Source: Cryptomeria japonica
Taxonomy: Eukaryota; Streptophyta; Pinopsida; Cupressales; Cupressaceae
Reading direction: 5' to 3'
DNA: 64,000 nucleotides
NCBI RefSeq assembly: GCF_030272615.1
Contig: NC_081405.1
Span: forward strand, 476,348,008-476,412,007
The position numbers and the translations under genes are program-made. Below the pieces are notes generated by a model. That model was not told where the DNA came from. It saw only the letters and a list, made by a program, of their open reading frames with translations, and ran no database searches. Numbering within the stretch: the stretch's first letter is position 1; every line of letters starts with the position of its first letter. Positions 31,911 to 42,985 of this stretch are shown piece by piece.

Positions 31911-33286
31911 GATCTGAGCTCCAAAACAAATAATTGCACATCACCGCCATTAACATGCCTTCCAAAACATGTTTTCTAAACTTAGAAAACATAGATAGTC
32001 AGTCAGTGAGATACAAGATCAATCACCATAAATGGTTTTGCAGATTGCATCACCAACCTCATTATGCACTTGGACACTCTGCATTGATCACCTATGTTCG
32101 ACCTTCCTTGAGCTGCACACCTCTACAATACATCCCATGATTTATGGGGTCTACAATTAATATCGACCAACTCTACAACAACCTTGTCATTGTACACTCC
32201 ATCTACTGCTGCATGCATGTATGCCACCTTGACTCAATGTGGCACCTTTGTCGACATCCACCTTAGTTTGGACCTTTGTGTCGGTTCAGACAGGATCACC
32301 GACCAAACATTCAATTGGTCCTTCTTTTATGCTAGTTCTCTAACCCTACCAGTATCTCACACTTTACTGGTTAATCATCATGTTTGCACTTTGCTGATCT
32401 ATCGGTGGAACACCTTAACCATTCGCCCATAGCATGCACATTCTCATCAGGTAGGATCACATCACTTAGCCTCTTTGCTTCCTTACCAATTCTCATACTC
32501 TCTGGTAGCCATCCTGATGACACCATGTCATCAGCCTTCAACTGATTCCATCTAAGGTATCTGCATATCGGTTGCACTCTCTCTCTATAGTTGTTGTTGT
32601 ACCTTTCACCAAAATCAGTTTGAACATCATCTTAGTCGGTTTGTCAAGGTGTCAAACTCATCACTTCTCTACTCTTCCTTTTCAATCCCGCTGTCTTAAC
32701 ATGCCTTCTATGTCAGTCCAGTGCATATCCCTGATTTCATGCACTTGAGGCATCCCTTTGATTCACCAATAGATTAGGTGTGACTCTTTATTCACCTACC
32801 TTCTACTTCTGTCTTATCCAACAAAACTAAGATGCATACTTTGCATAATAGGAGATAAGCTCCACTTACCAGTGGGAGTGAGTCCTTGTCATCTGCATCT
32901 TGCAATGCACTCATGTGACTTCCCTATTTGTGCAACATATATTCAAATAGGCATATATTAACCAGTGTGGGCATATTTACTATCAGTCACCTCTTCACAA
33001 AGTGACTACATCTTTATCTTGTGGGAGTCCTATTGTTCTACATCCACAACATACCAGTAACCTGTACATCTCTTCCACACAAGTCAAACACTGACTTGTA
33101 TACCGGTCACACCAAAGGTCATTCTATTGAATGACATTCTATCCCTTACCTTACCGATGCACTACAACACAAGGTGATATCAAATATATCTCATCCTTTA
33201 TGCATCCAAGACAGTGCTACCCATACATCTCCTATACCATTAGCCCTTCTATACCGGTTGACATCAATGACAACTCAATGCCAACA

Positions 33287-33392
33287 GTATTGCCCTTAAT
33301 GTTGCCCAATCAGATGGAATTGATTTGAAGGAAGCAATTACATAGATGGAACAATTTGTCACATTGGAGATCATTGTCAGGGACCTAATCCA
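33287..33392 (+). pseudogene. X gene, second fragment
   Basis: Between the gag-only element and Copia-2, about 32 codons read ALNVAQSDGIDLKEAI, a TAG, then MEQFVTLEIIVRDLI and the first base pair of H. Pre-insertion frames join at both ends: 5' with NLLSA of the main part (once one copy of the duplication is removed) and 3' with HDAHTYKSK at 41005. This shows that one gene was hit twice. Confidence 0.75.
33388..33392. repeat. Copia-2 target-site duplication, left copy (ATCCA)
   Basis: Perfect match to ATCCA at 41005-41009 after the right LTR. Confidence 0.95.
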
Positions 33393-34863
33393 TGTTGGCA
33401 TTCCAATTAGGATATTGAGAAGGTTGTTGATAATGGATATAACCGATTAAGGATGTTTACTATCTTCACAATATTATATTGTCATTGATGTCAAGAAATT
33501 AATTTTCTGATTTAGTATGATGTTTCCATATCTTAAGAAGTATGTTTTGAAGAGAATTAAGATGTCGATAAAAGACATAGAAAGAATGTGATGAATAAGG
33601 GGGGGAATAAGTTATTCAATGGGCAATTATTACCGAGTTAGACAATGACTAGATCATGTTGTTTAGATTGTTTTCATATCCTACACATGCTATTGTTTGT
33701 AAGGTTAATACTATACTATGTTACCAAGCAAGGAACCTAGTCGGTAAACCCTAAGGAAACTAGTTGGTAAACCCTAAGGTTATCGCTATTGGTTAATGCA
33801 GGCGGAATGTCTACCGAGTGAAGTTTAGTATTTACCGAGTTGCAACCGAGTAATAACAAAATGCATTGGATGTATACATGTGTTATTTAATGATGGAAGC
33901 TAATGAGCTAATTAGGGTTAAATGATTGATACGTGTATGAAGTTTGTTAAGGATCTCTGGCAATGGAAGATTGGCAGGAAGATCTACAGCTCAAATTGAA
34001 CCGCAATACCCTAGCACAAGTTCCAAGAAATGTATGCAAGTTCCAAGGTGAGGTAAAATGTTTTCCGATCGAAGGATACATTGAACTTGGTCAAGATTGA
34101 AGATCTGATGGCTTTGATTGATCATGGTAAATGTGATCAAAGAGATTAAGCGGTTAGCAAATTGTTTATAAATAAGGAACTGGTGATAAACAATGTATGT
34201 GGGCAAGTGTAAGCACAAGGATGCTACATAGTGATCACCGAGCACAAAAGCTTGAAGACCTATTTGAATAACAGAGTAAGGAGCCCAGTAGAGGGACAAG
34301 GTAAGTCCTATGACTAGATTGTATTGAGAAAATAAGAATCTGCTTTAGCATTTTAGATGCAAAGTTGCAGATATACTCATTACTGTTATTTATTTGTAAG
34401 TGACAGAAAATCTCTTAACCGAGTGGACTTAATAGTCTTATTTGTAAATCCTCTAGCAAGGTGACATTTTGATTGAGTGTTTGAAACCCTTTAACAAGAT
34501 CACCTCTAACAAGGTGAAGATCCTAACAGATCTAAGGGAAATCCCTTAACTGGGTCACATCTAGCAATGTGTTTGTAATCTTTAACAGGATTTGCTTTTA
34601 AACGAGCATACTCTAGAAGAGTATATTTCTTAGTGGGTCTGAAATCCCATAGTGGTTTTTCCCTATTTGGGTTTCCACATTAAATATGGTGTTATGAGGG
34701 TTGTTATGATTATGTGTTCTTAAGTTTGCATGTTTTATAGTTTTGGTTACATATATCTATTAAAGCTACCGAGGTTGAATCTATTGAATATATTGAAGAT
34801 TAAGTTTGTATGATTCACCCCCCCCCCCATTCATCTTATTTACAATTGGCATCAGAGTTATCA
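33393..34863 (+). repeat. Copia-2 5' LTR
   Basis: 1471 bp; TATA-like TTTATAAATA at 34165-34174. The conserved GT-rich LTR motif (GGTTTTTCCC, GGGTTTCCACATT) is near 34656-34682. A C-homopolymer (about 34818-34828) lies just before the end. Confidence 0.95.
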
Positions 34864-34865
34864 AT

Positions 34866-34876
34866 TGGTATCAGAG
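34866..34876 (+). promoter_or_regulatory. Copia-2 primer-binding site (initiator Met tRNA)
   Basis: TGGTATCAGAG two bases after the LTR, an exact match to the plant copia consensus over these bases. Confidence 0.92.
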
Positions 34877-34930
34877 ATTTAGACACCGGAAGAAAAGTTT
34901 AAAGGTACTTGAGGAAAAGATCCAAAGATG

Positions 34931-37900
34931 TATAAGAGGGATGCACCGAAGCTGAATAAGTCAAGTTTCTCTACATGGTAGAAAAGGATGAAGCTGCACC
35001 TATCAGGAATTGGAGAATATATTATATATTATATAGAGAATGATTTCATTACACCTAGCACCTATCCATTGACAATGGAAGAGATAAAGGCAAAGCAAAA
35101 ACATATTCAAGCAATGATTGAAATAACATCTGCATTGACCGATTCGGAGTTTAATGATATAGAAGGCTGCAATGATGCCAAGGCAATGTGGGACAAGCTC
35201 ATATCTGTGTATGGTGGTGATGAACATGTTCAAAGAGCAAAAGTGGATAGTCTAAGAGGGCAACTTGAATCTAAGAGAATGAATGAAGGTGAGAACATAA
35301 CCCAGTACAGTACAAGGTTAAAGGAGATTGTCAATCAAATCAAAGGAGCAGGAGGAACCATTGAAGAGAAGGATGTCACAAGTAAGCTATTAAGAACCCT
35401 TCTACCTGCTTATGCAATCCGAGTCTCTACAACAAATGAATTGAGGTCTATACCCAATATGCCAATTTCTTTGGATGCTACTATTAGTAAGCTACATGCA
35501 TTTGAGTTAAGTAAATTTGATAACAGTGGGTCTTCGGTAAATAAAATTGAGTCTGCATTTAGTTCTTTTCATCTTGATGAATTTGATGAGTACAATGATA
35601 AAGAGTATAAGTACTCTGAAGGGAATCACAGTGGAGCAAGTGAAATATTTTGCAAAAACATGGAGGAGGTACACAAACTTTATGAAGAAATCAGAAAGCA
35701 AGAAGAGTTTGAAGCACTATTAGCCAGAAGGCTACCGAGAGGAAAAGGTAAGTACAAAGGAAAGTTGCCTTTGAAATGTTTTAACTATGATAGAATAGGA
35801 CATATGGCTTGTAATTGTCCTGACAAAGAATGCATTGAAAAGAGAGATTACTCAGATGATAGACAGAAAGATAATCATTACAGAGGACACCGAGACTACA
35901 GAAGAAGAGATAAAAAGGCATGTCTAATACCTGATGAGGAATCTAATGATGATAAATCATATGAAACTGATATAGAGGAAGTTATTTATGTGGCTATCAA
36001 AGATGGATCGGATGAAGAAAGCTACAAAGAAAAAGCTTTAATATCTCACATAAATACTAATGATTCTTGGATCATAGATAGTGGATGCTCACATCACATG
36101 ACAGGTGATAAACACAAGTTTGTTATGTTAGAAGATTATGATGGAGGTTATGTAAGATTTGGTAATGATGCACCATGTCCAGTGAGAGGTAAAGGATCTA
36201 TAACACTTCTTGACAATGCTAAATGTAATGATGTTTATTGGGTTGAAGGTTTGAAATACAATTTGTTGAGTGTAGCACAAGTAAACAATACAGGATACCG
36301 AATAGAGTTTCAAAAAGGAATTGTCAAAGTTCATGACAAGCATGGAAAGTTAGCAGCTACCAGGACACAAACAAAAGGTAACACATTTCACCTTGACTCA
36401 ACTCGGAATAAGTTTCTATATGCAAAGATAGATGATACCTGGTTATGGCATAAAAGGGTTTGTCATGTAAATTTTGATAATCTGATCAAAATAAGCAAGA
36501 AGCACTGAGTAAGAGGTGTATCAAGTCTTGAGAAACCTAAGAATGCTATATGCCAAGGATGCCAGATGGGTAAGATGACAAGATCAAGATTTACAAGTAA
36601 GTCCTACACTTCTAAGGGAATTTTAGATCTTGTGCATACTGATCTTTGTGGTCCTATGAAAGTTCAGAGTTATTATGGTGATAAGTATTTCATATTATTT
36701 GTGGATGATTACTCAAGGATGATGTCAATAATGTTTTTAAAAGAAAAATTAGAATCTTTTCAAATGTTTAAATGGTACAAGGCAAGAGTTGAAAATGAAA
36801 CAGGAAGACAACTGAAATGTCTTAGATTTGATAGAGGAGGTGAGTTTACTTCTGATGAATTTAACTTATACTACAATGATCACAGTATAAAGAGGTAAGT
36901 ATCTGCACTAAGAACGCCCCAGCAAAATGGAATAGCCGAGAGAAGAAACAAATCAATTGTGGATTGTGAAAGAACCTTGATGATAGAAAAGAAGGTACCT
37001 CAAACATTTTGGAGAGAAGCAATCAGCACTGCAGTTTACACCCTGAATTGAGTACAACTGAAGAAAGGAACCTTGAAGACACCATATGAAATCTGGTATG
37101 ACAAGAAACCTAGTGTAAGTTATTTTAAAATCTTTGGAAGTAGATGCTATGTTCACAAAGATGATAGAAATGGTAAGTTTGATCAGAAAAGTAAGGAAGG
37201 AACATTTCTTGGTTATTCTTCTAGAAGCAAAGCATTTAAATGTATGATCAAATCATCTAACAAAATAGTAGAAAGTGCAAATGTGAAAATTGATGAATTT
37301 GCAAAAAGAAATGATGAAGGAAACTCGAAAGAACCAGAAGATTATGAAAGATTTGTATATGTTCAACCGAGAAGTCCTACCGAGAAAACTGCTAAAGGAA
37401 ATGAAGAGAATATCCAGTTACTGAGTGATGAAGAAGATCATACAAAATCTACCAAGCCTATCTTAGCCAAGTATGTCAGAAGGAAGCATGCATCAATTCA
37501 GATTATAGGAGATTAGAATGATCCAGTGATGACAAGGAATATACTGAGACATAACACATGTCTGATATATGAATTTGAACCAAGGATAGTGAAAGAGGCA
37601 TTTAACAGTGAAGATTGGATAAATGCTATGACAGAAGAGATTGATCAAATTAAGAAGAATGACACATGGACACTAGTCCCAAGACCGAAGGACAAAAATG
37701 TAATCGGTACAAAGTGGATTTTTAGAAACAAGTTGAATGAAAAAGGTGAGGTCATTTGAAATAAAGCAAGACTAGTTTGCAAAGGTTATGCTCAAGAAGA
37801 GGGAATTGAATATGGTGAGACTTTTGCACCGGTGGCAAGACTTGAAGGAGTAAGAACATTGTTGGCATATGCTGCTTACAAGAATTTCAAAGTATATCAA

Positions 37901-39113
37901 ATGGATGTCAAATCTACATTTCTGAATGGTATATTAGAAGAAGAAGTTTTTATTGAACAACCTAAAGGATTTGTTGAAGGAGAGAATAAAGATCAGGTAT
38001 GTAAACTAAACAAAGCTTTATATGGTCTGAAACAAGCACCTAGAGTATGGTATACAAGATTGCACTCTTATTTAATCAAGATTGGTTTTATAAGGACAAG
38101 TGAAAACAACAATATGTACATGAAGAATGATGAAAATGGAATACTGATCTCAACCATATTTGTTGATGATATTATCTTTTGTGGAAATGACTCTTTGTGC
38201 AAGAACTTTAGAAATGAAATGAGCAAAGAATTTGAGATGTCATTAATCGGTGAGATAAAGTATTTTATAGGTCTATAGATACTGCAAATAAAAGATGAGA
38301 TTTCCATTACTCAATCCAAGTACATAAAGGAAATCTTGAAGAAATTTGGAATGGAGGATTCAAAACCAGTAAGTACTCCTATGACTACCAACTGTAAACT
38401 ATCAAAGAATGATGAATCTGCATCTGTTGATGAGACACTTTTTTGATCTATGATTGGAAAGTTGCAATATGTTGTTCACAGTAGGTCAGATATAGCACAT
38501 GCAGTAGGTATAGTTGCAAGATTTTCTACAAATCCCAAGGAATCACACATGACAACAATCAAGAGAATTTTTCAGATACTTGAAAGGCACTGAGGATTAT
38601 GGCTTAGTATGTTAGAAAGGAAATGACTTTGATTTAAAAGTTTATACTGATGTTGATTGGGCAGGCAACATAGATGACAGGAAAAGCACAAGTGGTGGAG
38701 CTTTCTTTTTAGGAGAAAGACTAGTGAGTTGGCTTAGCAAGAAACAAGGATGTATTTCCAAGTCAACAACAGAAGCTGAATATGTTGCTGCAGCATTGAA
38801 TTGTACCAATATAGCATGGATCAAACAACTGTTGGAAGGCATAAATGAGAAAGTTACTAAGCCAGTAACTATATTCTGTGATAATACTAGTGCCATTAAC
38901 ATTTCAAAGAATCCTGTTATGCACTCTAAGACAAAGAACATCTCTATCAAATATCATTATCTTACAGAAGAAGTTCAAGAGCAAAAAGTGGTGTTGGAGT
39001 ATGTTAGCTCAAAGGAACAAATAGCAAATATTTTCACCAAGTCACTGCCAAGGGACACTTTTGAGTATCTCAGAAGTAAGTCAGGGGTCCTACCCCTATC
39101 TTCTACTCACTGA
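34931..39113 (+). pseudogene. Copia-2 gag-pol polyprotein
   Basis: Starts MYKRDAPKLNKSSFSTW at 34931; a TAG follows and the long frame runs to 36508. Motifs: GGDEHVQRAKVDSLRGQLE, LLPAYAIRVSTTNELRS, zinc knuckle CFNYDRIGHMACNC (second Cys replaced by Tyr), protease WIIDSGCSHHMTGD, pre-integrase WLWHKRVCHVNFDN to CQGCQMGK, integrase HTDLCGPM, LRFDRGGEFTSDEF and PQQNGIAERR (all three acidic residues kept), [43 protein letters not shown], and RNase H VYTDVDWAGN, STTEAEYVAAALNC, IFCDNTSAI, ANIFTKSLPRD. Stops: about 34976, 36506, 36896, 37049, 37514, 37757, 38276, 38443, 38612; one frameshift near 38575. Gene order and spacing are normal copia. Confidence 0.95.
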
Positions 39114-39328
39114 TCGAGCTCGGTGAATGCATCAATTCGATGACTTTAAAGAATACCTTTTAGGAGTTGATGCTAATTTACACACTTTAGGATGTTTTCT
39201 AAAGGTGTGCAGGAAACAAAAATAGGGAATAGGAATTGAAGATAAAATGCTCTAACCAAGACTGAGTTGATACCGAACAACAAAGGAATTACTTCACACA
39301 GAAAAAATTATGTATTAGTTTTCTTTTG

Positions 39329-39526
39329 GCATTTTTGTCAAAGGGGGAGAAGACTAATGATAGGGGGAGAGCATTTCAACAATTTGAGCAATCACAATCA
39401 CAACAATCTGAATTCAAATCTTTTAGGTCAAATCAATTGGTTTTGCCATCAATGCCAAAGGGAGAGATTGTTGGCATTATAATAGACAATAAGAGATTGT
39501 TGGCATTATAACAAACAATAAAAGAT
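39329..39526 (+). repeat. Copia-2 3' region: upstream purine tract and 29-bp tandem units
   Basis: GCATTTTTGTCAAAGGGGGA at 39329-39348 is an upstream copy of the polypurine tract. The LTR-proximal tract AAAGGGAGAGA (39457-39467) is followed by TGTTGGCATT at 39469, again at 39498, and by the LTR start at 39527. Two 29-bp units thus precede the LTR, each a copy of the LTR's first bases plus AATARACAATAARAGAT-type sequence. Confidence 0.85.
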
Positions 39527-41004
39527 TGTTGGCATTTCAATTAGGATATTGAGAAGGTTGTTGATAATGGATATAACCGATTAAGGATGTTTACTATCTT
39601 CAGAATATTATTTTCATTGATGTCAAACAATTGATTTTCTGATTTAGTATGATGTTGCCATATCTTAAGAAGTATGTTTTGAAGAGAATTAAGATTGCGG
39701 TAAAAGAAACAGAAAGAATGTGATGAATAAGGGGAGGAATAAGTTATTCAATGGGCAATTATTACCAAGTTAGACAATGATGAGATCATGTTGTTTAGAT
39801 TGTTTTGATATCCTACATATGCTATTGTTTGTAAGGTTAATACTATACTATGTTACTGAGCAAGGAACCTAGTCGGTAAACCCTAAGGAAACTAGTCAAT
39901 AAACCCTAAGGTTATCGCTATCGGTTAATGAAGGCGGAATGTCTACCGAGTGAAGTTTAGTATTTATCGAGTTGCAACCGAGTAATAACAGAATGCATTG
40001 GATGTATACATGCATTATTTAATGATGGAAGCTGATGAGCTGGTTATGGTTAAATGATTGATACAACATGTATGAAGTTTGTTAAGGATCTATGGCAATG
40101 GAAGATTGACAGGAAGATCTAAAACTCAGATTGAACCGTAATACCCTAGCACAAGTTCCAAGAAATGTATGCAAGTTCCAAGGTGAGGTAAAACATTTTT
40201 TGATCAAATGATACATTGAACCTATTCAAGATTGAAGATCTGATGGCTATGATTGATCATGGGAAATGTGATCAAAGAGATTAAGTCGTTAGCAAATTAT
40301 TTATAAATAAGGAATTGTTGATAAACAATGTAATATGGGCAAGTGTAAGCATAGGGATGCTACATAGTGATCACCGAGCACAGAAGCTTGAAGACCTGTT
40401 CGATTAACAAAGTAAGGAGCCCAATAGAGCGACTAGATAAGTCCTATAACTATATTGTATTGAGAAAATAAGAATCTGCTCTAGCATTTTAGATGCAAAG
40501 TTGCAGATATACTCATTACTGTTATTTATTTGTAAGTGATAGAAAATCTCTTAACTGAGTGGACTTAACAGTCTTATTTGTAAATCCTCTAGCAAGGTGA
40601 CATTTTGATTGAGTGTTTGAAACCCTTTAACAAGGTCACCTCTAAAAAGGTGAAGATCCTAACAGATCTGAGGGAAATTCCTTAACCAGGTCATATCTAG
40701 CAATGTGTTTGTAATGTTTAATAGGATTTTCTTTTAACCAAGCATACTCTAGAAGACTATATTTCTTAGTGGATCCAAAATCCCATAGTGATTTTTCCCT
40801 ATTTGGGTTTCCACGTTAAATCTGGTGTTATGAGTGTTGTTACGATTATGTGTTCTTAAGTTTGCATGTTTTACAGTTTTGGTTACATATATCTGTTAAA
40901 GCTACCGAGGTTGAATCTATTGAATATATCAATTGAAGATTAAGTTTGTATGATTCACCCCCCACCCCCTCTCATCTTATTTACAATTGGCATCAGAGTT
41001 ATCA
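39527..41004 (+). repeat. Copia-2 3' LTR
   Basis: 1478 bp, paired with 33393-34863 and differing at scattered positions (for example AATTATTACCAAGTT versus AATTATTACCGAGTT). It ends GTTATCA directly before ATCCA. Confidence 0.95.
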
Positions 41005-41082
41005 ATCCATGATGCACACACCTACAAATCAAAAATGTACTTGGAGCATATTCATAAATGTGGCAAGATACTTGGGGATTGA
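41005..41082 (+). pseudogene. X gene, C-terminal fragment
   Basis: Starting in the right copy of the Copia-2 duplication, the frame reads HDAHTYKSKMYLEHIHKCGK then ILGD and a TGA at 41080-41082. It continues RDLI at 33387 without a shift, so this is the probable natural end of X. Confidence 0.7.
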
Positions 41083-41570
41083 AATTGTTTTCAAATATTT
41101 CAAAATGTTATCTTCAATGCTTTTATGTAATATGTCTATTAGTTAAGTTAGTTTTGGTCAGTTAGTTTTTAGTTAGGAGTTTAATTCTTAGTTAGTTTAA
41201 TTCTAAATGAAAGGGTATGCCCTTTCATTTTGAATCTGAATCCTCATCTATTTATAGGGGATCCTTTTGATGAGAAGACATTCATGATCATTTTGGTCAA
41301 GATGTATTTTATGTGAGTCCTTTTGAAGTTTGTTTTTTGGAAATGCCAAAACTAGTGAATGACATTACGCTATACTGAAACCATTTGATTATCTTATGTT
41401 CATTTCAATAAAAAGATCACATGTTCTGCATCTCTGATGGTATCTATCTTTTCAATTGTTTGATTAGTTCCCTGTGATAAATCTATTCAGTTAGATTGTT
41501 TCAATGTTCTATCTCATGTTATTATAATTTGAATTAGGTTTCAATTTGAATATAAGTTTCAGCTTGAATT
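41083..41570 (+). other. Downstream of X: hairpin, TATA-like box, first copy of a direct repeat
   Basis: No gene. An 11-bp perfect inverted repeat with 4-base loop (AAATGAAAGGG, TATG, CCCTTTCATTT) lies at 41205-41230, preceded by several AGTTAG words (41150-41200). CTATTTATAGGGG at 41248-41260 looks like a TATA box, so this may be LTR U3 or promoter sequence of the element that carried X. Bases 41340-41560 are directly repeated at 48388-48600. Confidence 0.5.
41340..41560. repeat. Direct repeat, left copy (partner 48388-48600)
   Basis: Shared words in order: AAATGCCAAA-CTAGTG, GATTATCTTATGTT-ATTTCAATA, CATCTCTGATGGTAT, GATTGTTTGATTAGTTCCCT, GTGATAAATCTA, TTAGATTGTTTCAATGT. Confidence 0.8.
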
Positions 41571-42640
41571 TGTTAGGATAACCGGTGAATAACTGAGAGG
41601 GGGGTGAGTCAATTGTTAACAAATTATATTAATCAAACCACTTTATAACCTTTTATCGGAGCACATAAACATTGAATACCGGAATAGCAGAAATAGATAC
41701 CGGTAAGCAATAAAACTTAAGAATGAAATAGAGAATTAACACAATGCAACCATACCACATAACACCATGATTTGGATGTGGAAAACCCAGTAAAGGGAAA
41801 AACCACAATGGGAAGCCTACCCACAGTCAGATGATACTTCTATAGAAAGTATGTTATACAATAAGGGGCCTCCAAATGGAGGAAGGCACGCTGCCTAGAG
41901 CATATTGCTCATTACAAAAGAGTCCCACTGACTACAGAGAGGTTATAACCACCTCAATATAATTGGACACCAATCCAGAAGAATGAACTGCCAGTGAAAA
42001 CATCTACCATGCCTTATTACAGTCTCTATTAAGCTCAATACCAAAGGCCTTTGACCTCTTACTTAAACCCAATTTGATCACCTATGATCAACCAAATCTC
42101 CTTCACATATGATATTACATTCCACGACCATGACACATTTTTCATACCATGATCTACAATAAGATCTTACATCAATTTACACAAACCCTAAAGCCTAAAC
42201 CAATTAGGTCATCTACCTAAAAGATATTACAATAATATACCATGTCGGCTTTAGACAAAAACAACAATAACCAATCCATAAAACATCCTGGTAATGTGTG
42301 GAGAACATATTATCTTGATACTTGTCCATAACCTAGATAAGTATTGGACCTAATCAGGATCCACCACGCCAAAGCAATGTCTCCAATCAATTGAGGCACG
42401 ATCAAGGATCATCTTCTGCATCCTGAATTCCATCTATAAGCCACACCAACACCACTTAGCATTTTGTCAAGGTTTCTCAGTGAAAGTGTTGACAGTTAAA
42501 CCTTAAAGCTTTACCAGTAACACAAGATCTTTTGCCGGTATCCAAAAGGTGTCTGTCGATAACCAACCATAACAGAATGTCTTGACATAAATGACAAAAC
42601 ATCAATGCAACACATAATCAATTCATCCATATTACCAACA
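41571..42640 (-). repeat. Copia-3 3' LTR
   Basis: 1070 bp, paired with 47202-48280. The antisense LTR motif (GTGGAAAACCCAGTAAAGGG) is at 41777-41796. Confidence 0.93.
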
Positions 42641-42641
42641 A

Positions 42642-42985
42642 TCTCCCGCTTTGGCATTGATGGCAACACTAGATGTGAAAAACATCTAAGTACCAAGAAA
42701 TGCCAAACAAGTCTCCCCTTGTGGAAGACAACCAACGATCTCCTAAATATCAATAACTCTCCCCTTGTGAATAAAATCTCTGTAAAGTTCTGAATTTATT
42801 TTTCATGTCACTATCTCTCCCCCTTTGACATCAATGCCACAAATCTAACAAAATGATCAAAGCAAGAATATAAGCCTCTGAATCTCAAAGCTGACTACTC
42901 CCCTTGAGCAGTAGCACCACTACATCAACCCAGAGTAAAGGATAAAGTTGATGATGCATATCGGATTGATGGTCTAATCCATCAA
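42642..42985 (-). other. Copia-3 3' non-coding region with two purine tracts
   Basis: On the minus strand TGTCAAAGGGGGAGAG (42830-42815) lies about 165 bases upstream of the LTR-proximal tract AAAGCGGGAGA (42652-42642). Each is preceded by a GGCATTGATG-like or CATCAATGCC word. Confidence 0.8.

Larger units (their letters stand above)
25010..33286 (-). mobile_element. Gag-only copia-like LTR element (TR-GAG type)
   Basis: The LTRs are 25010-27558 (3') and 30672-33286 (5'), both bounded by TGTTAGACACAATG and TGCCAACA on the plus strand. On the minus strand a primer site TGGTATTAGAGCC (30669-30657) follows the 5' LTR and the purine tract AAAGGGGGAGA (27570-27560) precedes the 3' LTR. The 3.1-kb interior holds only gag (about 28755-30598); no protease, integrase or RT motif is visible. 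Flanks are GTGCT (left) and GTATT (right), a decayed 5-bp duplication; deleting the element restores the X reading LSAALNVAQSDG. It would depend on another copia element for enzymes. A TRIM sits in its 5' LTR. Confidence 0.88.
30672..33286 (-). repeat. Gag-only element 5' LTR
   Basis: 2615 bp including a 343-bp TRIM and its 5-bp duplication. Relative to the 3' LTR it carries an extra tandem unit (30920-31060) and lacks several short stretches, for example part of the CTCTCT-rich zone. It ends TGCCAACA at 33286. Confidence 0.88.
33393..41004 (+). mobile_element. Copia-2, full-length Ty1/copia element
   Basis: 7612 bp with LTRs 33393-34863 and 39527-41004, both TGTTGGCATT to GAGTTATCA, flanked by perfect ATCCA duplications. 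The primer site TGGTATCAGAG is at 34866-34876 and gag-pol runs 34931-39113. The polypurine tract AAAGGGAGAGA is separated from the aligned LTR start by two extra 29-bp units. One frame covers gag to RNase H apart from about nine stops and one single-T insertion near 38575, making this the best preserved element in the window. It is inserted in the X gene. The edge LTR (1-735) is the same family. Confidence 0.96.
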
